Positions 38,393 to 47,649 of a DNA stretch of 64,000 bases are shown piece after piece; position 1 is the first letter of the stretch, and every line of letters begins with the position of its first letter. The notes below the pieces were generated by a model. It was given only the letters and a program-made list of their open reading frames with translations. It ran no database searches and was not told the origin of the DNA. Both the position numbers and the translations under genes were made by a program. Origin of the DNA: Geotalea sp. SG265 (GTDB lineage: Bacteria > Desulfobacterota > Desulfuromonadia > Geobacterales > Geobacteraceae); assembly GCF_022808985.1 (NCBI RefSeq), contig NZ_JAKZFT010000012.1:58241-122240 (forward strand). The letters are read 5' to 3'.

Positions 38393-38411
38393 TGTGCAGT
38401 CAGGAACAGGC

Positions 38412-40790
38412 ATGCATACAAACGCCGGTACGGCAGACAATATCCTCCTGACCAACCTGGACGACCTGATCAACTGGGGACGGGCCAATTCGCTCTGGCC
38501 CATGTTCTTCGGCCTTTCCTGCTGTTTCGTGGAAATGATGACTTCCTTCACCTCCCGCTACGATATCGCCCGCTTCGGTGCCGAAGTGCTGCGCGGCACG
38601 CCGCGGGAGGCGGACCTCATGGTTATTGCCGGCACTGTCTTCAAGAAGATGGCCCCCTCCATCCTTAATCTTTACGAGCAGATGGCCGAGCCCCGCTGGG
38701 TCATCTCCATGGGTAGCTGCGCCAATTCGGGGGGGATGTATGATGTCTACAGCGTAGTTCAAGGTGTCAATCAGATCCTGCCCGTGGATGTCTATGTGCC
38801 GGGTTGCCCTCCCCGCCCCGAGGCCTTCATGCAGGGGTTGATGCTGCTTCAGGAAAAGATCCGCAGCGATGAGCGGCCGGCCCGGCCGGTCCTGCATCTG
38901 CAGGGGGGAACCCAGGGGACGACTGCGCCGATCCTGGTCGATGGGGTGACCAAGTCCCGGGACACTCGCGGCCCCGGTCTGGAAGGGACCATGAAGCGTG
39001 GCACGTCGGTCAATCATCCGCGTTTCTGGCTGTCCCGTTCCGATGAGATGTGGCGCCCCCCGGCGGAAAAGCATCCTTACCCGGATTTCGGCCTTGCCGG
39101 GGAGCTGGAAGGGGTCTTCGAGGGCAGGGTGACGGTGGACCCGGAGGCGACGGACATGCTCACCTATCGCTGTTCGCCGGAGCTAGTGCCGCAGGTGCTG
39201 AGGCACTTGAAAAACCGCAGCGCCAATTCCTTCAAGCGCCTGGAGGATATTGCCTCCGTCGATGACTCGTGCCGGCGGCAGCGGGAGAATTTTCGGGATT
39301 TTACCGTCAACTACCACCTGCTCTGCTTCGATACCCCCGGCCATCTGCGCATCAAAACGGAGCTTTCCGGCACCTCTCCCGACCTGCCCACCGTTACCGG
39401 CATCTTCCCCGCCGCCAACTGGTATGAACGGGAAGTTTACGATATGTACGGCATCGGCATCACCGGCCATCCCAACCTGCGCCGTATCCTCATGCCGGAT
39501 GAGTGGCAGGGGCATCCCCTGCGCAAGGATCATCCGTTCCGTGCCACGGAAATGGCCCCTTACACGGTGGATGATGCCCGTAAACTGCAGCCGCTGCCGG
39601 GGGGGGAATTCTTCGAACGGGTGGATGATGAAACCCTCATCCTCAACCTGGGGCCGCAGCATCCCGGAACCCACGGCGTCATCCGCTTTATCCTCAAGCT
39701 GAACGGCGAAGAAATAGCCGATCTGGACAGCAACATCGGCTTTCACCACAGGGCTGCGGAAAAGATGGGGGAACGCCAGCACTGGAACCAGTACATCCCC
39801 TATACCGATCGCATCGACTACCTGGCCGGGGTGCAGAACAACCTGGCGTACGTGAACAGCGTCGAAAAATTGTGCAGCATCACCGTTCCCGATCGGGCCG
39901 TTACCATCAGGGTCATGCTGGCCGAGCTCTTCCGCATCGCCAGCCATCTGGTCTGGCTCGGTACCTTTGCTGCTGACGTGGGGGCGATGACCCCGGTCTT
40001 CTATACCTTCACCGATCGGGAAAAGATCTTCGACATCGTCGAGATGATCACCGGCGGCCGTATGCACCCGGCATGGTTCCGCATCGGTGGCGTCGCCGAG
40101 GACCTGCCGGAAGGCTGGGAGGTGCCGGTCAGGGAATTTCTGTCATGGTTCCCCCCGCGGCTCAAAGAATACGAGGACCTGCTCAACGGCAACCCGATTT
40201 TTACCGCCCGCCTCAAGGGGGTCGGGGCGATCAGTCGCGAGGAGGCCATGGAATGGGGGATCAGCGGTCCCAACCTGCGGGCCTGCGGCTTCGCCTGGGA
40301 TCTGCGCAAGAAGATGCCCTATGCGGGCTATGACCGTTTCGATTTTGACATTGCCGTGGCTGAGGGTGGGGACTGCTGGGCGAGGTACCTGGTGCGCCTG
40401 GAAGAGATGCGCCAGTCCCTGCGCATCGTCCGCCAATGCCTGGAGAAGATGCCGGGGGGACGCTGGATTACCGAGGAGTACCGCTATGCACTTCCCCGGA
40501 AGCGGGACTCTTTGGAAGACATCGAGTCGCTGATCCATCACTTCGTTAATTCCACCCGTGGGATGACGCCGCCACGGGGGGAGACTTACGCCGCCATTGA
40601 GGCGCCCAAGGGGGAGAACGGCTATTTCGTCGTTTCCGACGGCATCAACATTCCCTACCGGGTGCGGATCAGGACGCCGAGCTTTCCCCATATCCAGGCC
40701 CTGCCGGTCATGAGCAAGGGGTGGCTCCTGGCCGACTTCCTGGCCATCATCGGTTCCATCGATTTTGTGCTGGCCGATATCGACCGGTGA
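38412..40790 (+). CDS. nuoBCD: NADH-quinone oxidoreductase fused subunit B/C/D
   Basis: A 792-aa triple fusion. Residues 1-165 are NuoB, with the N2 cluster ligands Cys37-Cys38 ([10 protein letters not shown]), [21 protein letters not shown] and PGCPPRPE. Residues about 195-375 are NuoC ([41 protein letters not shown]). Residues about 395-792 are NuoD ([63 protein letters not shown]). Together they form the quinone-binding connecting module of complex I. The nuoCD fusion is common in enterobacteria; a nuoBCD fusion is restricted to fewer groups including Geobacter. ATG 38412 is chosen over a GTG at 38394. Confidence 0.95.
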   Translation: MHTNAGTADNILLTNLDDLINWGRANSLWPMFFGLSCCFVEMMTSFTSRYDIARFGAEVLRGTPREADLMVIAGTVFKKMAPSILNLYEQMAEPRWVISMGSCANSGGMYDVYSVVQGVNQILPVDVYVPGCPPRPEAFMQGLMLLQEKIRSDERPARPVLHLQGGTQGTTAPILVDGVTKSRDTRGPGLEGTMKRGTSVNHPRFWLSRSDEMWRPPAEKHPYPDFGLAGELEGVFEGRVTVDPEATDMLTYRCSPELVPQVLRHLKNRSANSFKRLEDIASVDDSCRRQRENFRDFTVNYHLLCFDTPGHLRIKTELSGTSPDLPTVTGIFPAANWYEREVYDMYGIGITGHPNLRRILMPDEWQGHPLRKDHPFRATEMAPYTVDDARKLQPLPGGEFFERVDDETLILNLGPQHPGTHGVIRFILKLNGEEIADLDSNIGFHHRAAEKMGERQHWNQYIPYTDRIDYLAGVQNNLAYVNSVEKLCSITVPDRAVTIRVMLAELFRIASHLVWLGTFAADVGAMTPVFYTFTDREKIFDIVEMITGGRMHPAWFRIGGVAEDLPEGWEVPVREFLSWFPPRLKEYEDLLNGNPIFTARLKGVGAISREEAMEWGISGPNLRACGFAWDLRKKMPYAGYDRFDFDIAVAEGGDCWARYLVRLEEMRQSLRIVRQCLEKMPGGRWITEEYRYALPRKRDSLEDIESLIHHFVNSTRGMTPPRGETYAAIEAPKGENGYFVVSDGINIPYRVRIRTPSFPHIQALPVMSKGWLLADFLAIIGSIDFVLADIDR

Positions 40791-40806
40791 GAGCAGGGCA
40801 AGCTGC

Positions 40807-41163
40807 ATGAAGCGCTATGAACGTCGCCAGGAGGCATTGCTGCCCCGGTCCAAATTTCTCTGGAGGCTCTTTCGCCATGGCATGCTGGCTTCGATCTTTA
40901 TCGTCGCTTCCCTGGCAGTGGGAATTGTCGGCTATCGCCATTTCGAGGGCATGCCCTGGACCGATGCCTTTGTCAACGCGGCCATGATACTGGGAGGGAT
41001 GGGGCCGGTCGGAGAGCTGCATAGCGAGGCGGGAAAGCTTTTCGCAGGTCTCTATGCCCTGTACAGCGGCTTGATTGCCATCATTGCCGTTGGCATTATG
41101 GCCGCACCCATTCTCCACCGCTTCCTGCACCGGTTTCATCTGGAGGCTGACCGAGACGTATGA
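40807..41163 (+). CDS. Small membrane protein, ion-channel-like, inside nuo operon
   Basis: A 118-aa protein with two strong transmembrane segments (residues about 27-46, HGMLASIFIVASLAVGIVGY, and about 80-103, AGLYALYSGLIAIIAVGIMAAP). Between them lies FEGMPWTDAFVNAAMILGGMGPVGELHSEAGKLFA. This layout resembles the pore half of 2-TM potassium channels, but GGMGPV stands where the TVGYG filter would be. Its stop overlaps the nuoE start by 4 nt, so it is translated with the complex. I do not recognise it as a complex I subunit. Accessory or ion-leak function is speculation. Confidence 0.7.
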   Translation: MKRYERRQEALLPRSKFLWRLFRHGMLASIFIVASLAVGIVGYRHFEGMPWTDAFVNAAMILGGMGPVGELHSEAGKLFAGLYALYSGLIAIIAVGIMAAPILHRFLHRFHLEADRDV

Positions 41164-41627
41164 TTTCACCACCGCTGGCAGAAGAACTGAAGAGGCGTAT
41201 TGCAGCTGCGGTTACCAAACGGGAAGCGGCAGTTGACGTGATGAAGGAGCTGCAGCGCCATTATGGCTGGCTTACCGACGAAGCTGTCGAAGAGGCTGCT
41301 CGGCTGCTCGATCTCTCCCCCTTGCAGGTCGAGGAACTGGCAACCTTCTACGAGATGATCTACCGGCAGCCGGTGGGCAAGCAGGTCATCCATGTCTGCG
41401 ATTCCATCTCCTGCTGGGCCATGGGAGGGGAAACGATGATGGCCCATCTGGCCGGGCTTTTGGGAATTTCGCCGGGAGAAACCACGGCCGACGGGCGGTT
41501 TACCCTGCTCCCCTGTGCCTGCCTGGGCAACTGCGGCAACGGTCCGGCCATGATGATCGATGAAAAAATCTACGGCAAATTGACCCCTTCGGTCCTGGAG
41601 GGGATCGTCGGCATTGCGAAGGGGTGA
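41160..41627 (+). CDS. nuoE: NADH-quinone oxidoreductase subunit E
   Basis: A 155-aa thioredoxin-like [2Fe-2S] subunit of the NADH module (cluster N1a). Ligands appear as CDSISCWAMGG and CACLGNC. The N-terminal helical part (QRHYGWLTDEAVEEAARLLDLSPLQVEELATFYEMIYRQPVGKQVIHVC) is standard. Coupled to the upstream membrane-protein gene by an ATGA overlap. Confidence 0.96.
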   Translation: MISPPLAEELKRRIAAAVTKREAAVDVMKELQRHYGWLTDEAVEEAARLLDLSPLQVEELATFYEMIYRQPVGKQVIHVCDSISCWAMGGETMMAHLAGLLGISPGETTADGRFTLLPCACLGNCGNGPAMMIDEKIYGKLTPSVLEGIVGIAKG

Positions 41628-41659
41628 GGCTCAGACCGGTATCCAGCAAAGGAGGCGCT

Positions 41660-41995
41660 ATGAAGAGTATTTTTCGAATGCTTGCGGTGATCGTGCCCAT
41701 TGTTGTGACGGCAACCTGCTCTCTGGCAGACACCACACCGGGCAAGCCCATCAGCGGCAAGAAGGAGTTCGAAAAACACTGCAGCTCCTGTCACGCCAAT
41801 GGGGGAAACACCATCAATCAGGCAAAGACCCTGCACAAGCAGGCGATGGCAGCCAACGGCATCAGGACGGCCAGGGACATTATCAAGACGATGCGCAATC
41901 CCGGCCCCGGCATGACCCGCTTCGATGAGAGCACCATTTCGGACAGGGAAGCAAAGGTTATTGCCGCATACGTGCTGAAAGCCTTCAATAAATAG
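41660..41995 (+). CDS. Small exported c-type cytochrome inside nuo operon
   Basis: A 111-aa protein with a signal peptide (cleavage near residue 23, CSLAD) and one haem motif Cys41-SS-Cys44-His45 within KKEFEKHCSSCHANGGNTINQAKTL. A likely axial Met lies in NPGPGMTRFDE, followed by SDREAKVIAAYVLKAF, so it is a class I monohaem cytochrome of the c6 type. AAGGAGG precedes ATG 41660. It sits between nuoE and nuoG on the same strand, although complex I has no cytochrome subunit. A periplasmic electron carrier co-expressed with NADH oxidation is the likely reading. Confidence 0.9.
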   Translation: MKSIFRMLAVIVPIVVTATCSLADTTPGKPISGKKEFEKHCSSCHANGGNTINQAKTLHKQAMAANGIRTARDIIKTMRNPGPGMTRFDESTISDREAKVIAAYVLKAFNK

Positions 41996-42020
41996 ACAAT
42001 TCCACTGACGGAGGCAGGCC

Positions 42021-42365
42021 ATGCTCAAGATCAAGAGGGTTTACGACACACCCCAGCCGGGTGACGGCAAGCGGCTGCTGGTTGACCGCCTTTGGCCCCG
42101 GGGACTAGCCAAGGAAAAGGCCCACGTGGATGACTGGATCAAGGACCTGGCCCCGAGCAGCGAGCTGCGCACCTGGTTCGGCCATGACCCGGCGAAATGG
42201 GAAGAGTTCCGCCGCCGGTACAGTGAAGAACTGAACGGCCACCGGGAGCAGCTGGCGAAGCTCCATGCCGAGGCTGAACGGGAGACGGTGACACTGCTCT
42301 ACGCGGCAAAGGACGATGAGCACAACAATGCGGTGGTGCTCAAGGAGTTGATCGGCAACGCATAG
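42021..42365 (+). CDS. DUF488 family protein
   Basis: A 114-aa cytoplasmic protein: MLKIKRVYDTPQPGDGKRLLVDRLWPRGLAKEKAHVDDWIKDLAPSSELRTWFGHDPAKWEEFRRRYSEEL, then VTLLYAAKDDEHNNAVVLKELI. This is the DUF488 (YeaO-like) signature. Function is unknown; some relatives are upregulated with stress operons. ACGGAGG precedes the ATG. It lies 8 bp before nuoF, which argues for co-expression by position only. Confidence 0.88.
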   Translation: MLKIKRVYDTPQPGDGKRLLVDRLWPRGLAKEKAHVDDWIKDLAPSSELRTWFGHDPAKWEEFRRRYSEELNGHREQLAKLHAEAERETVTLLYAAKDDEHNNAVVLKELIGNA

Positions 42366-42372
42366 GGAATGG

Positions 42373-43635
42373 ATGGAACAGGTTCTTTTTCGACATAACC
42401 GCCCAGGGCGGGCGGTGACCTTTGCCGAATACTGCGGCGAGGGGGGCTTCGATACCCTGAAGCAGGCGTTGAAGAGCCTGTCGCCGGACCAGGTGCAGCA
42501 GATGGTCATCGATTCGGGGCTCAGGGGGCGCGGAGGTGCGGGATTTCCCACTGGCAAGAAATGGTCCTTCGTTCCCCGCAACCTGCCCGGGCCCCGCTGG
42601 CTCATCTGCAACTGTGACGAGATGGAACCGGGGACTTACAAGGATCGTGCGCTGTTGGAGGCAAACCCCTACTCCCTCATCGAAGGGATTCTCCTGGCCT
42701 GCTATGCCATCGGCGTCCACCATGCCTTCATCTTCATCCGCCGGGGCTATGAGACGGCGGCGGCCAACCTCAGGCAGGGGATCGGCGAGGCGCGGGCCGC
42801 CGGCTTCATCGGCGACAATATCCTCGGAAGCGGCTTCAGCTGTGTCATCGATCTCCATATTTCCGCCGGTCGCTATATCTGCGGCGAAGAGACGGCCTTG
42901 ATGAACGCCCTGGAGGGAAAGCGGGCCAATCCCCGCTCCAAGCCTCCGTTCCCTGCGGTGAAAGGGCTCTGGGGAGGGCCGACGGTGGTGAACAACGTGG
43001 AGACCCTGGCCAACATTCCCGCCATCGCCGCAAAAGGCCCCGCCTGGTTCAAGGGGCTGGCCAAAGTGCCAGAGGCGGCGGGAACGAAACTCTTCTGCAT
43101 CAGCGGCCATGTGCGCAATGCAGTCTGTGTGGAACTCCCCCTGGGCATGACCCTGGGGGAGATCATCGACGGCCCCTGCGGCGGCATGCTCCCTGGAAGG
43201 CGGTTCAAGGCGTGCATCCCCGGTGGCGCCTCCACCCCCTTTTTCACCGCCGACCACTTTGCCGTCCCCATGGATTTCGACGCCGTAGCTAAGGCCGGGT
43301 CCCGGCTCGGCACCGGCGGCATCATCGTCTTCGACGAAAATACCTGCATGGTCGGCGCGACCCTCAACCTCATCCGCTTCTTTGCCCGTGAATCTTGCGG
43401 CTGGTGCACCCCCTGCCGGGAAGGACTCCCCTTTGTCCAAGAGGTGCTGACCCGCATGGAGCACGGCCAGGGAAGGGAGGCAGACCTGGAAATTCTCCGG
43501 GAGCATGTGAAATATCTCAACTATTCCTTCTGCGCTCTTGCTCCAGGTGCCATGGGGCCTGTGGAAGGGCTTTTGCGCCTTTTCGAGGACGAGATCCGGG
43601 CGCACATCGGCACGGGGCGCTGCCCCTTTGCCTGA
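42373..43635 (+). CDS. nuoF: NADH-quinone oxidoreductase subunit F
   Basis: The 420-aa NADH- and FMN-binding subunit. The Gly-rich nucleotide loop is RGRGGAGFPTGKKWSF; NCDEMEPGTYKDRALLEANP lines the FMN site; cluster N3 is held by ESCGWCTPCREG with a fourth Cys in YSFCALAPGA. It starts at ATG 42373. Pairs with nuoE and nuoG to form the NADH-oxidising arm. Confidence 0.97.
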   Translation: MEQVLFRHNRPGRAVTFAEYCGEGGFDTLKQALKSLSPDQVQQMVIDSGLRGRGGAGFPTGKKWSFVPRNLPGPRWLICNCDEMEPGTYKDRALLEANPYSLIEGILLACYAIGVHHAFIFIRRGYETAAANLRQGIGEARAAGFIGDNILGSGFSCVIDLHISAGRYICGEETALMNALEGKRANPRSKPPFPAVKGLWGGPTVVNNVETLANIPAIAAKGPAWFKGLAKVPEAAGTKLFCISGHVRNAVCVELPLGMTLGEIIDGPCGGMLPGRRFKACIPGGASTPFFTADHFAVPMDFDAVAKAGSRLGTGGIIVFDENTCMVGATLNLIRFFARESCGWCTPCREGLPFVQEVLTRMEHGQGREADLEILREHVKYLNYSFCALAPGAMGPVEGLLRLFEDEIRAHIGTGRCPFA

Positions 43636-43667
43636 CAGATATTCCGAAGGAGAAGCCAGCGGCGGCC

Positions 43668-45560
43668 ATGCCCAGACTGACCATCGACAACATACCCGTT
43701 GAGGTGCCTGCCGGAACCAGTGTCCTGGAAGCGGCCAAGCAGGTGGGGATCTGGATTCCCCACTTCTGCTACCACCCCGCCCTGGGGAGCGTCGGGGCCT
43801 GCCGGCTCTGCGCCATGAAGTTCCTGGAGGGGCCGGTGAAGGGGGTGCAGATGTCGTGCATGATCCCCGCCCAGGACGGCATGGTCGTTTCCACCACCGA
43901 CGGGGAAGCATACAGAATGCGCCAGCTGGTCATCGAGTGGCTGATGATCAACCATCCCCACGACTGCCCGGTCTGCGACGAGGGGGGGGAATGCCTGCTC
44001 CAGGACTACACCATCGCCGGGGGGCACGGCATCCGCCGCTACCAGGGGAAGAAGAGGACCTTCAACAACCAGTTCCTCGGGCCGTATATCGAGCATGAGA
44101 TGAACCGCTGCATCGAGTGTTACCGCTGTGCCCGCTTCTATCAGGATTTTGCCGGCGGGAGCGATTTCGGGGTCATGGGGAGTGCCGGCCGGGTCTACTT
44201 CGGGCGTTTTCAGGATGGACCCCTGCAGTCCCCCTTTTCCGGCAACCTGGTGGACATCTGCCCGACCGGTGTCTTCACCGACAAGACGGCCCGCTTCAGG
44301 GCACGGTACTGGGACTACCAGATGGCGCCCTCCATCTGCCCCCACTGTTCCCTCGGCTGCAATACCATCCCGGCTGCCCGTTACCGGGAACTGCTCAAGA
44401 TCATGGCCCGCAGGAACGACGCGGTCAATGGCTGGTTCATCTGCGACCGGGGGCGGTTCGAGAAATCTCCGGTCAACGATCCGGCGAGACCGCGCTCGCC
44501 CCGCATTGCCGGGGGGGAGGCAGGCTGGGATCAGGCCCTCGATGCCCTTGTGGGGAGGATTGGGGAAGTTGCGGCAATCCATGGCAGGGACAGCATCGCC
44601 CTCGTCGGTTCTACGCGGCTTCCCCTGGAGGGGCTGGTCATGCTGCCCCGACTGGCGGAGGCCCTGGGAACTGCCACCCTCTGCTTTTTTACGGAGACGA
44701 AGGAGGCGGAAAGGACTATGGCGGCCGTTCGAAGGTTGACCCCATCGAATGCCGCATCCATGGCCGATGTCCAGGCTGCCGATGGGGTGATCGTCATGGC
44801 CTGCGACCTGCCGGCTGAAGGGGCTATGATGGCCCTGGCGGTGCGCCAGGCCTGGCGCAAAGGGGCGCAGATCTTTGCCGTAGAAGGCGGCGGCGAGGCA
44901 CTGACCGCGGAACTGGGCGTTGCCGTCACAGGCGCCGCCTCCCTTGCCCAGGTTCCCCTTGGGAAATTCAAAAACCCGGTGATCATCTGCGGTACGGGCC
45001 GGGCGGACCCGGCGACCATCGAAGCCGCGGCAGACACCGGGGCAAAGGTGGCATTTATTCTGCCGGGAGCCAATGCCTTTGCCGCGGCGCGGCTGTCGGC
45101 CGAGCTGGGGGTGTGCGATCTGCGAACTGCCGTTGCCGGTGGGAAAATAAAGGGTATCATTGCCTTTGAGGCGGATGTGGCGGCAGACCTGCTTGCAAAC
45201 CTTCCCCTGATTGCTGCGGCCGATTACCTCCCCTCGGACCTCATGGTCGATGCCGCCGTCTTCCTTCCCGCCACCACAACCTTCGAGGCGGACGGGACCT
45301 TTGTCAACAATGAGGGGCGGGCCCAGCGGTTCAAGAAGGTGATGGAGCCTGGAGTGCCGGTGAAGGGGCTCGACCCGGCGCTCCACCCGCCTCACGTGCA
45401 CCGGCTTTCCCCTCCCGGCGGGGAGGTCTTCCCCTCCTGGCAGATCATTGCCGCCCTGATAGAGCGACTTGGCGGGGTAAAGATCGTCGAGCCGCTTTCC
45501 GGACCGTGGGAGAAGCTGCGCCACCTGAATGCGGATGGGGGGGGTGTGAGCATATTATGA
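43668..45560 (+). CDS. nuoG: NADH-quinone oxidoreductase subunit G
   Basis: A 630-aa multi-cluster subunit. N-terminal [2Fe-2S] ligands are in HFCYHPALGSVGACRLC and SCMIPAQDG. His/Cys-type N5 and N4 sets follow: HPHDCPVCDEGGECLLQD and RCIECYRCARFYQDFAG, with DICPTGVF. The CPHCSLGC...CDRG set (as in SICPHCSLGCN and WFICDRGRFE) binds the additional N7-type cluster, retained from molybdopterin oxidoreductase ancestors. The C-terminal half is a degenerate molybdopterin-type domain, shorter than in E. coli (about 900 aa). ATG 43668 sits rather far (about 16 nt) from AAGGAG. Confidence 0.95.
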   Translation: MPRLTIDNIPVEVPAGTSVLEAAKQVGIWIPHFCYHPALGSVGACRLCAMKFLEGPVKGVQMSCMIPAQDGMVVSTTDGEAYRMRQLVIEWLMINHPHDCPVCDEGGECLLQDYTIAGGHGIRRYQGKKRTFNNQFLGPYIEHEMNRCIECYRCARFYQDFAGGSDFGVMGSAGRVYFGRFQDGPLQSPFSGNLVDICPTGVFTDKTARFRARYWDYQMAPSICPHCSLGCNTIPAARYRELLKIMARRNDAVNGWFICDRGRFEKSPVNDPARPRSPRIAGGEAGWDQALDALVGRIGEVAAIHGRDSIALVGSTRLPLEGLVMLPRLAEALGTATLCFFTETKEAERTMAAVRRLTPSNAASMADVQAADGVIVMACDLPAEGAMMALAVRQAWRKGAQIFAVEGGGEALTAELGVAVTGAASLAQVPLGKFKNPVIICGTGRADPATIEAAADTGAKVAFILPGANAFAAARLSAELGVCDLRTAVAGGKIKGIIAFEADVAADLLANLPLIAAADYLPSDLMVDAAVFLPATTTFEADGTFVNNEGRAQRFKKVMEPGVPVKGLDPALHPPHVHRLSPPGGEVFPSWQIIAALIERLGGVKIVEPLSGPWEKLRHLNADGGGVSIL

Positions 45561-45572
45561 CGGTGAAGACGC

Positions 45573-46577
45573 GTGAATAGTGACCCCTTGTACATACTGC
45601 TGATTGCCGCAAAGATCGGCGTCGTCTTCTCCGTCATTCTCACCACGGCTGCCGGCCTGGTCTATGCGGAGCGGCGTATTCTCGGCTGGATTCAGGACCG
45701 GAAGGGGCCGAACCGGGTGGGACCCATGGGGCTCCTGCAGCCGGTGGCCGACGTGATCAAGATGCTGACCAAGGAGGACATGCTGCCGGCGGCGGCTGAC
45801 CGCTGGCTTTTCTATCTCGCTCCGGCAATGGCGGCCATCCCGGCCATCATGACCTTTGCCGTCGTCCCCTTCGGCGCGCCGTTGAACATCCTGGGGCGGC
45901 AGCTTCCCCTGCAGGTGGCGGATCTGCATGTGGGCCTGCTCTTTTTCATGGCCTTCTCCTCCATTGCTGTCTATGGCGTCGCACTTGGGGGGTGGGCCTC
46001 CAACTCCAAATATGCACTCCTGGGCAGCATCCGCGGCCTGGCCCAGCTCATCTCCTACGAACTCTCCATGGGGCTTTCGCTGGTGCCGGTGGTGATGCTG
46101 GCCCGCTCCTTCAGCCTGTCGGAGATTGTCGCTGCCCAGTCGGGGGTCTGGTTCATCGTCTACCAACCGCTGGCGTTTGTCATCTTTCTCATCAGCATCA
46201 TCGCTGAATGCCGGCGCATCCCTTTCGACCTTCCCGAGGCGGAAGGGGAGCTGGTGGCGGGTTTTCACTCGGAGTATTCGGGAATGCGCTTCGGCCTCTT
46301 CTTCGTGGGGGAATACATCAACATCATCGTTCTCGGCGCGCTGGCCACCACCTTCTTTCTCGGCGGCTGGCACGGACCGTGGCTCCCTCCCGTGGTCTGG
46401 TTTCTCATCAAGACCCTGTCCTTCACCTTCTTCTTTATCTGGGTTCGCGGCACACTGCCGCGGCTACGCTACGACCAGCTCATGCACCTGGGATGGAAGC
46501 TGCTGACGCCACTGGCGCTGGTCAACATTGTGGTAACCGGCTGGTACTTAATGCTTTCCGGGAGCTTCCAATACTAA
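45573..46577 (+). CDS. nuoH: NADH-quinone oxidoreductase subunit H
   Basis: A 334-aa membrane subunit near the quinone channel with about eight helices. Conserved loops: YAERRILGWIQDRKGPNRVGPMGLLQPVADVIKMLTKED, and IAECRRIPFDLPEAEGELVAGFHSEYSGMRFGLFFVGEYINI. Translation starts at GTG 45573, 12 bp after nuoG. Confidence 0.96.
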   Translation: MNSDPLYILLIAAKIGVVFSVILTTAAGLVYAERRILGWIQDRKGPNRVGPMGLLQPVADVIKMLTKEDMLPAAADRWLFYLAPAMAAIPAIMTFAVVPFGAPLNILGRQLPLQVADLHVGLLFFMAFSSIAVYGVALGGWASNSKYALLGSIRGLAQLISYELSMGLSLVPVVMLARSFSLSEIVAAQSGVWFIVYQPLAFVIFLISIIAECRRIPFDLPEAEGELVAGFHSEYSGMRFGLFFVGEYINIIVLGALATTFFLGGWHGPWLPPVVWFLIKTLSFTFFFIWVRGTLPRLRYDQLMHLGWKLLTPLALVNIVVTGWYLMLSGSFQY

Positions 46578-46611
46578 CCATCAGCCAGATGCATGAAAAG
46601 GGGGAAATGCA

Positions 46612-47040
46612 ATGAGCGAGAATCTGAACGAGATGGATGAAAACGGGCACACGCCCCTGATCGAGGCGGCAAAGTCAGGGGACGTGGGGGCAATCAAGGA
46701 TATCATCAGCCGCGGAGCCGATCTCAATGCCAAGAGCAACAAGGGCAAGACCGCCCTCCACTATGCGGCAGCCAACGGCAGGGCCATTGCCATCAAGGAG
46801 CTGCTGGCGGCGGGGGCCGAGGTGGACCCGCGGGACCGGGAATGGCATACGCCACTCATGCTTGCCGCCATTTACGGCTGCAACGAATGCGTCCAGGACC
46901 TGCTCGGGTCCGGTGCCGACGTCAATGCCCGAACCCTGCTGGGGAACACCGCCCTCATGTATGCCGAGAACAACAGTCACCAAGATACGGCGGAGATATT
47001 GAAGAAGGTGTTACGGGCAAAACCCCACGCTATTGGCTAG
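46612..47040 (+). CDS. Ankyrin-repeat protein inside nuo operon
   Basis: A 142-aa soluble protein made of about four ankyrin repeats: NGHTPLIEAAKSGDVGAIKDIISRGADLNAKS, KGKTALHYAAANGRAIAIKELLAAGAEVDPRD, EWHTPLMLAAIYGCNECVQDLLGSGADVNART, LGNTALMYAENNSHQDTAEILKKVL. No signal peptide or membrane segment. GGGGAAATGCA precedes ATG 46612. It lies between nuoH and nuoI, 54 bp from the latter. Ankyrin repeats bind proteins; assembly or scaffolding of the complex is a guess from position. Confidence 0.9.
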   Translation: MSENLNEMDENGHTPLIEAAKSGDVGAIKDIISRGADLNAKSNKGKTALHYAAANGRAIAIKELLAAGAEVDPRDREWHTPLMLAAIYGCNECVQDLLGSGADVNARTLLGNTALMYAENNSHQDTAEILKKVLRAKPHAIG

Positions 47041-47093
47041 CCCCTCCTCCTTGATGGGGAGAAACTCATTGAGTAATAGAAGCAAGGAGATGC

Positions 47094-47624
47094 ATGTCTG
47101 TTTTTGGGGATATAAAGGCGCTGTCGGTCGGCCTGTGGACCACCTGGAAGCACATCTTCCGCAGACCGGTGACCATTCAGTATCCGGAGGAAAAACGGAC
47201 GCCATACCCGCGTTTCCGGGCGCGGATCGTCCTGACCCGTGACCCGGACGGCGGCGAGCGCTGCGTTGCCTGCTACCTCTGTTCTGCCGCTTGTCCGGTG
47301 GACTGCATCTCCATGCAGTCGGCGGAGGGGGCCAACGGTCGCCGCTATGCCGAGTGGTTCCGCATCAATTTCGCCCGCTGCATATACTGCGGCCTCTGCG
47401 CCGAGGCCTGCCCGACCCTGGCCATCCAGATGACCCCCGATTACGAATTCTGCAAGCGGGATGTCTCGGCATTCATCTACGAGAAGGAAGACCTGCTCAT
47501 CGACGGCTGCGGCAAAGACCCGAACTACAACTATTACCGCCATGCCGGCATCGGCGTTGTCAACCCCCGCGGCGGCAATAGCGATGAAAAGCCACCGGTT
47601 GACCCGCGGGGACTTATGCCTTAA
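47094..47624 (+). CDS. nuoI: NADH-quinone oxidoreductase subunit I
   Basis: The 176-aa subunit with two [4Fe-4S] clusters (N6a, N6b). Ligand sets are CVACYLCSAACPVDC and CIYCGLCAEACPTLA. GLWTTWKHIFRRPVTIQYPEE is the amphipathic N-terminus. AAGGAG precedes the ATG. The next 200 bp before nuoJ hold an inverted-repeat element. Confidence 0.97.
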   Translation: MSVFGDIKALSVGLWTTWKHIFRRPVTIQYPEEKRTPYPRFRARIVLTRDPDGGERCVACYLCSAACPVDCISMQSAEGANGRRYAEWFRINFARCIYCGLCAEACPTLAIQMTPDYEFCKRDVSAFIYEKEDLLIDGCGKDPNYNYYRHAGIGVVNPRGGNSDEKPPVDPRGLMP

Positions 47625-47649
47625 TGTGCCGTTTTTTAAATGCTTTCTT

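Noticed and set aside
43521..45524. 667-codon minus-strand ORF inside nuoG
   Set aside because: Antisense shadow; the plus strand encodes all Fe-S ligands of NuoG.
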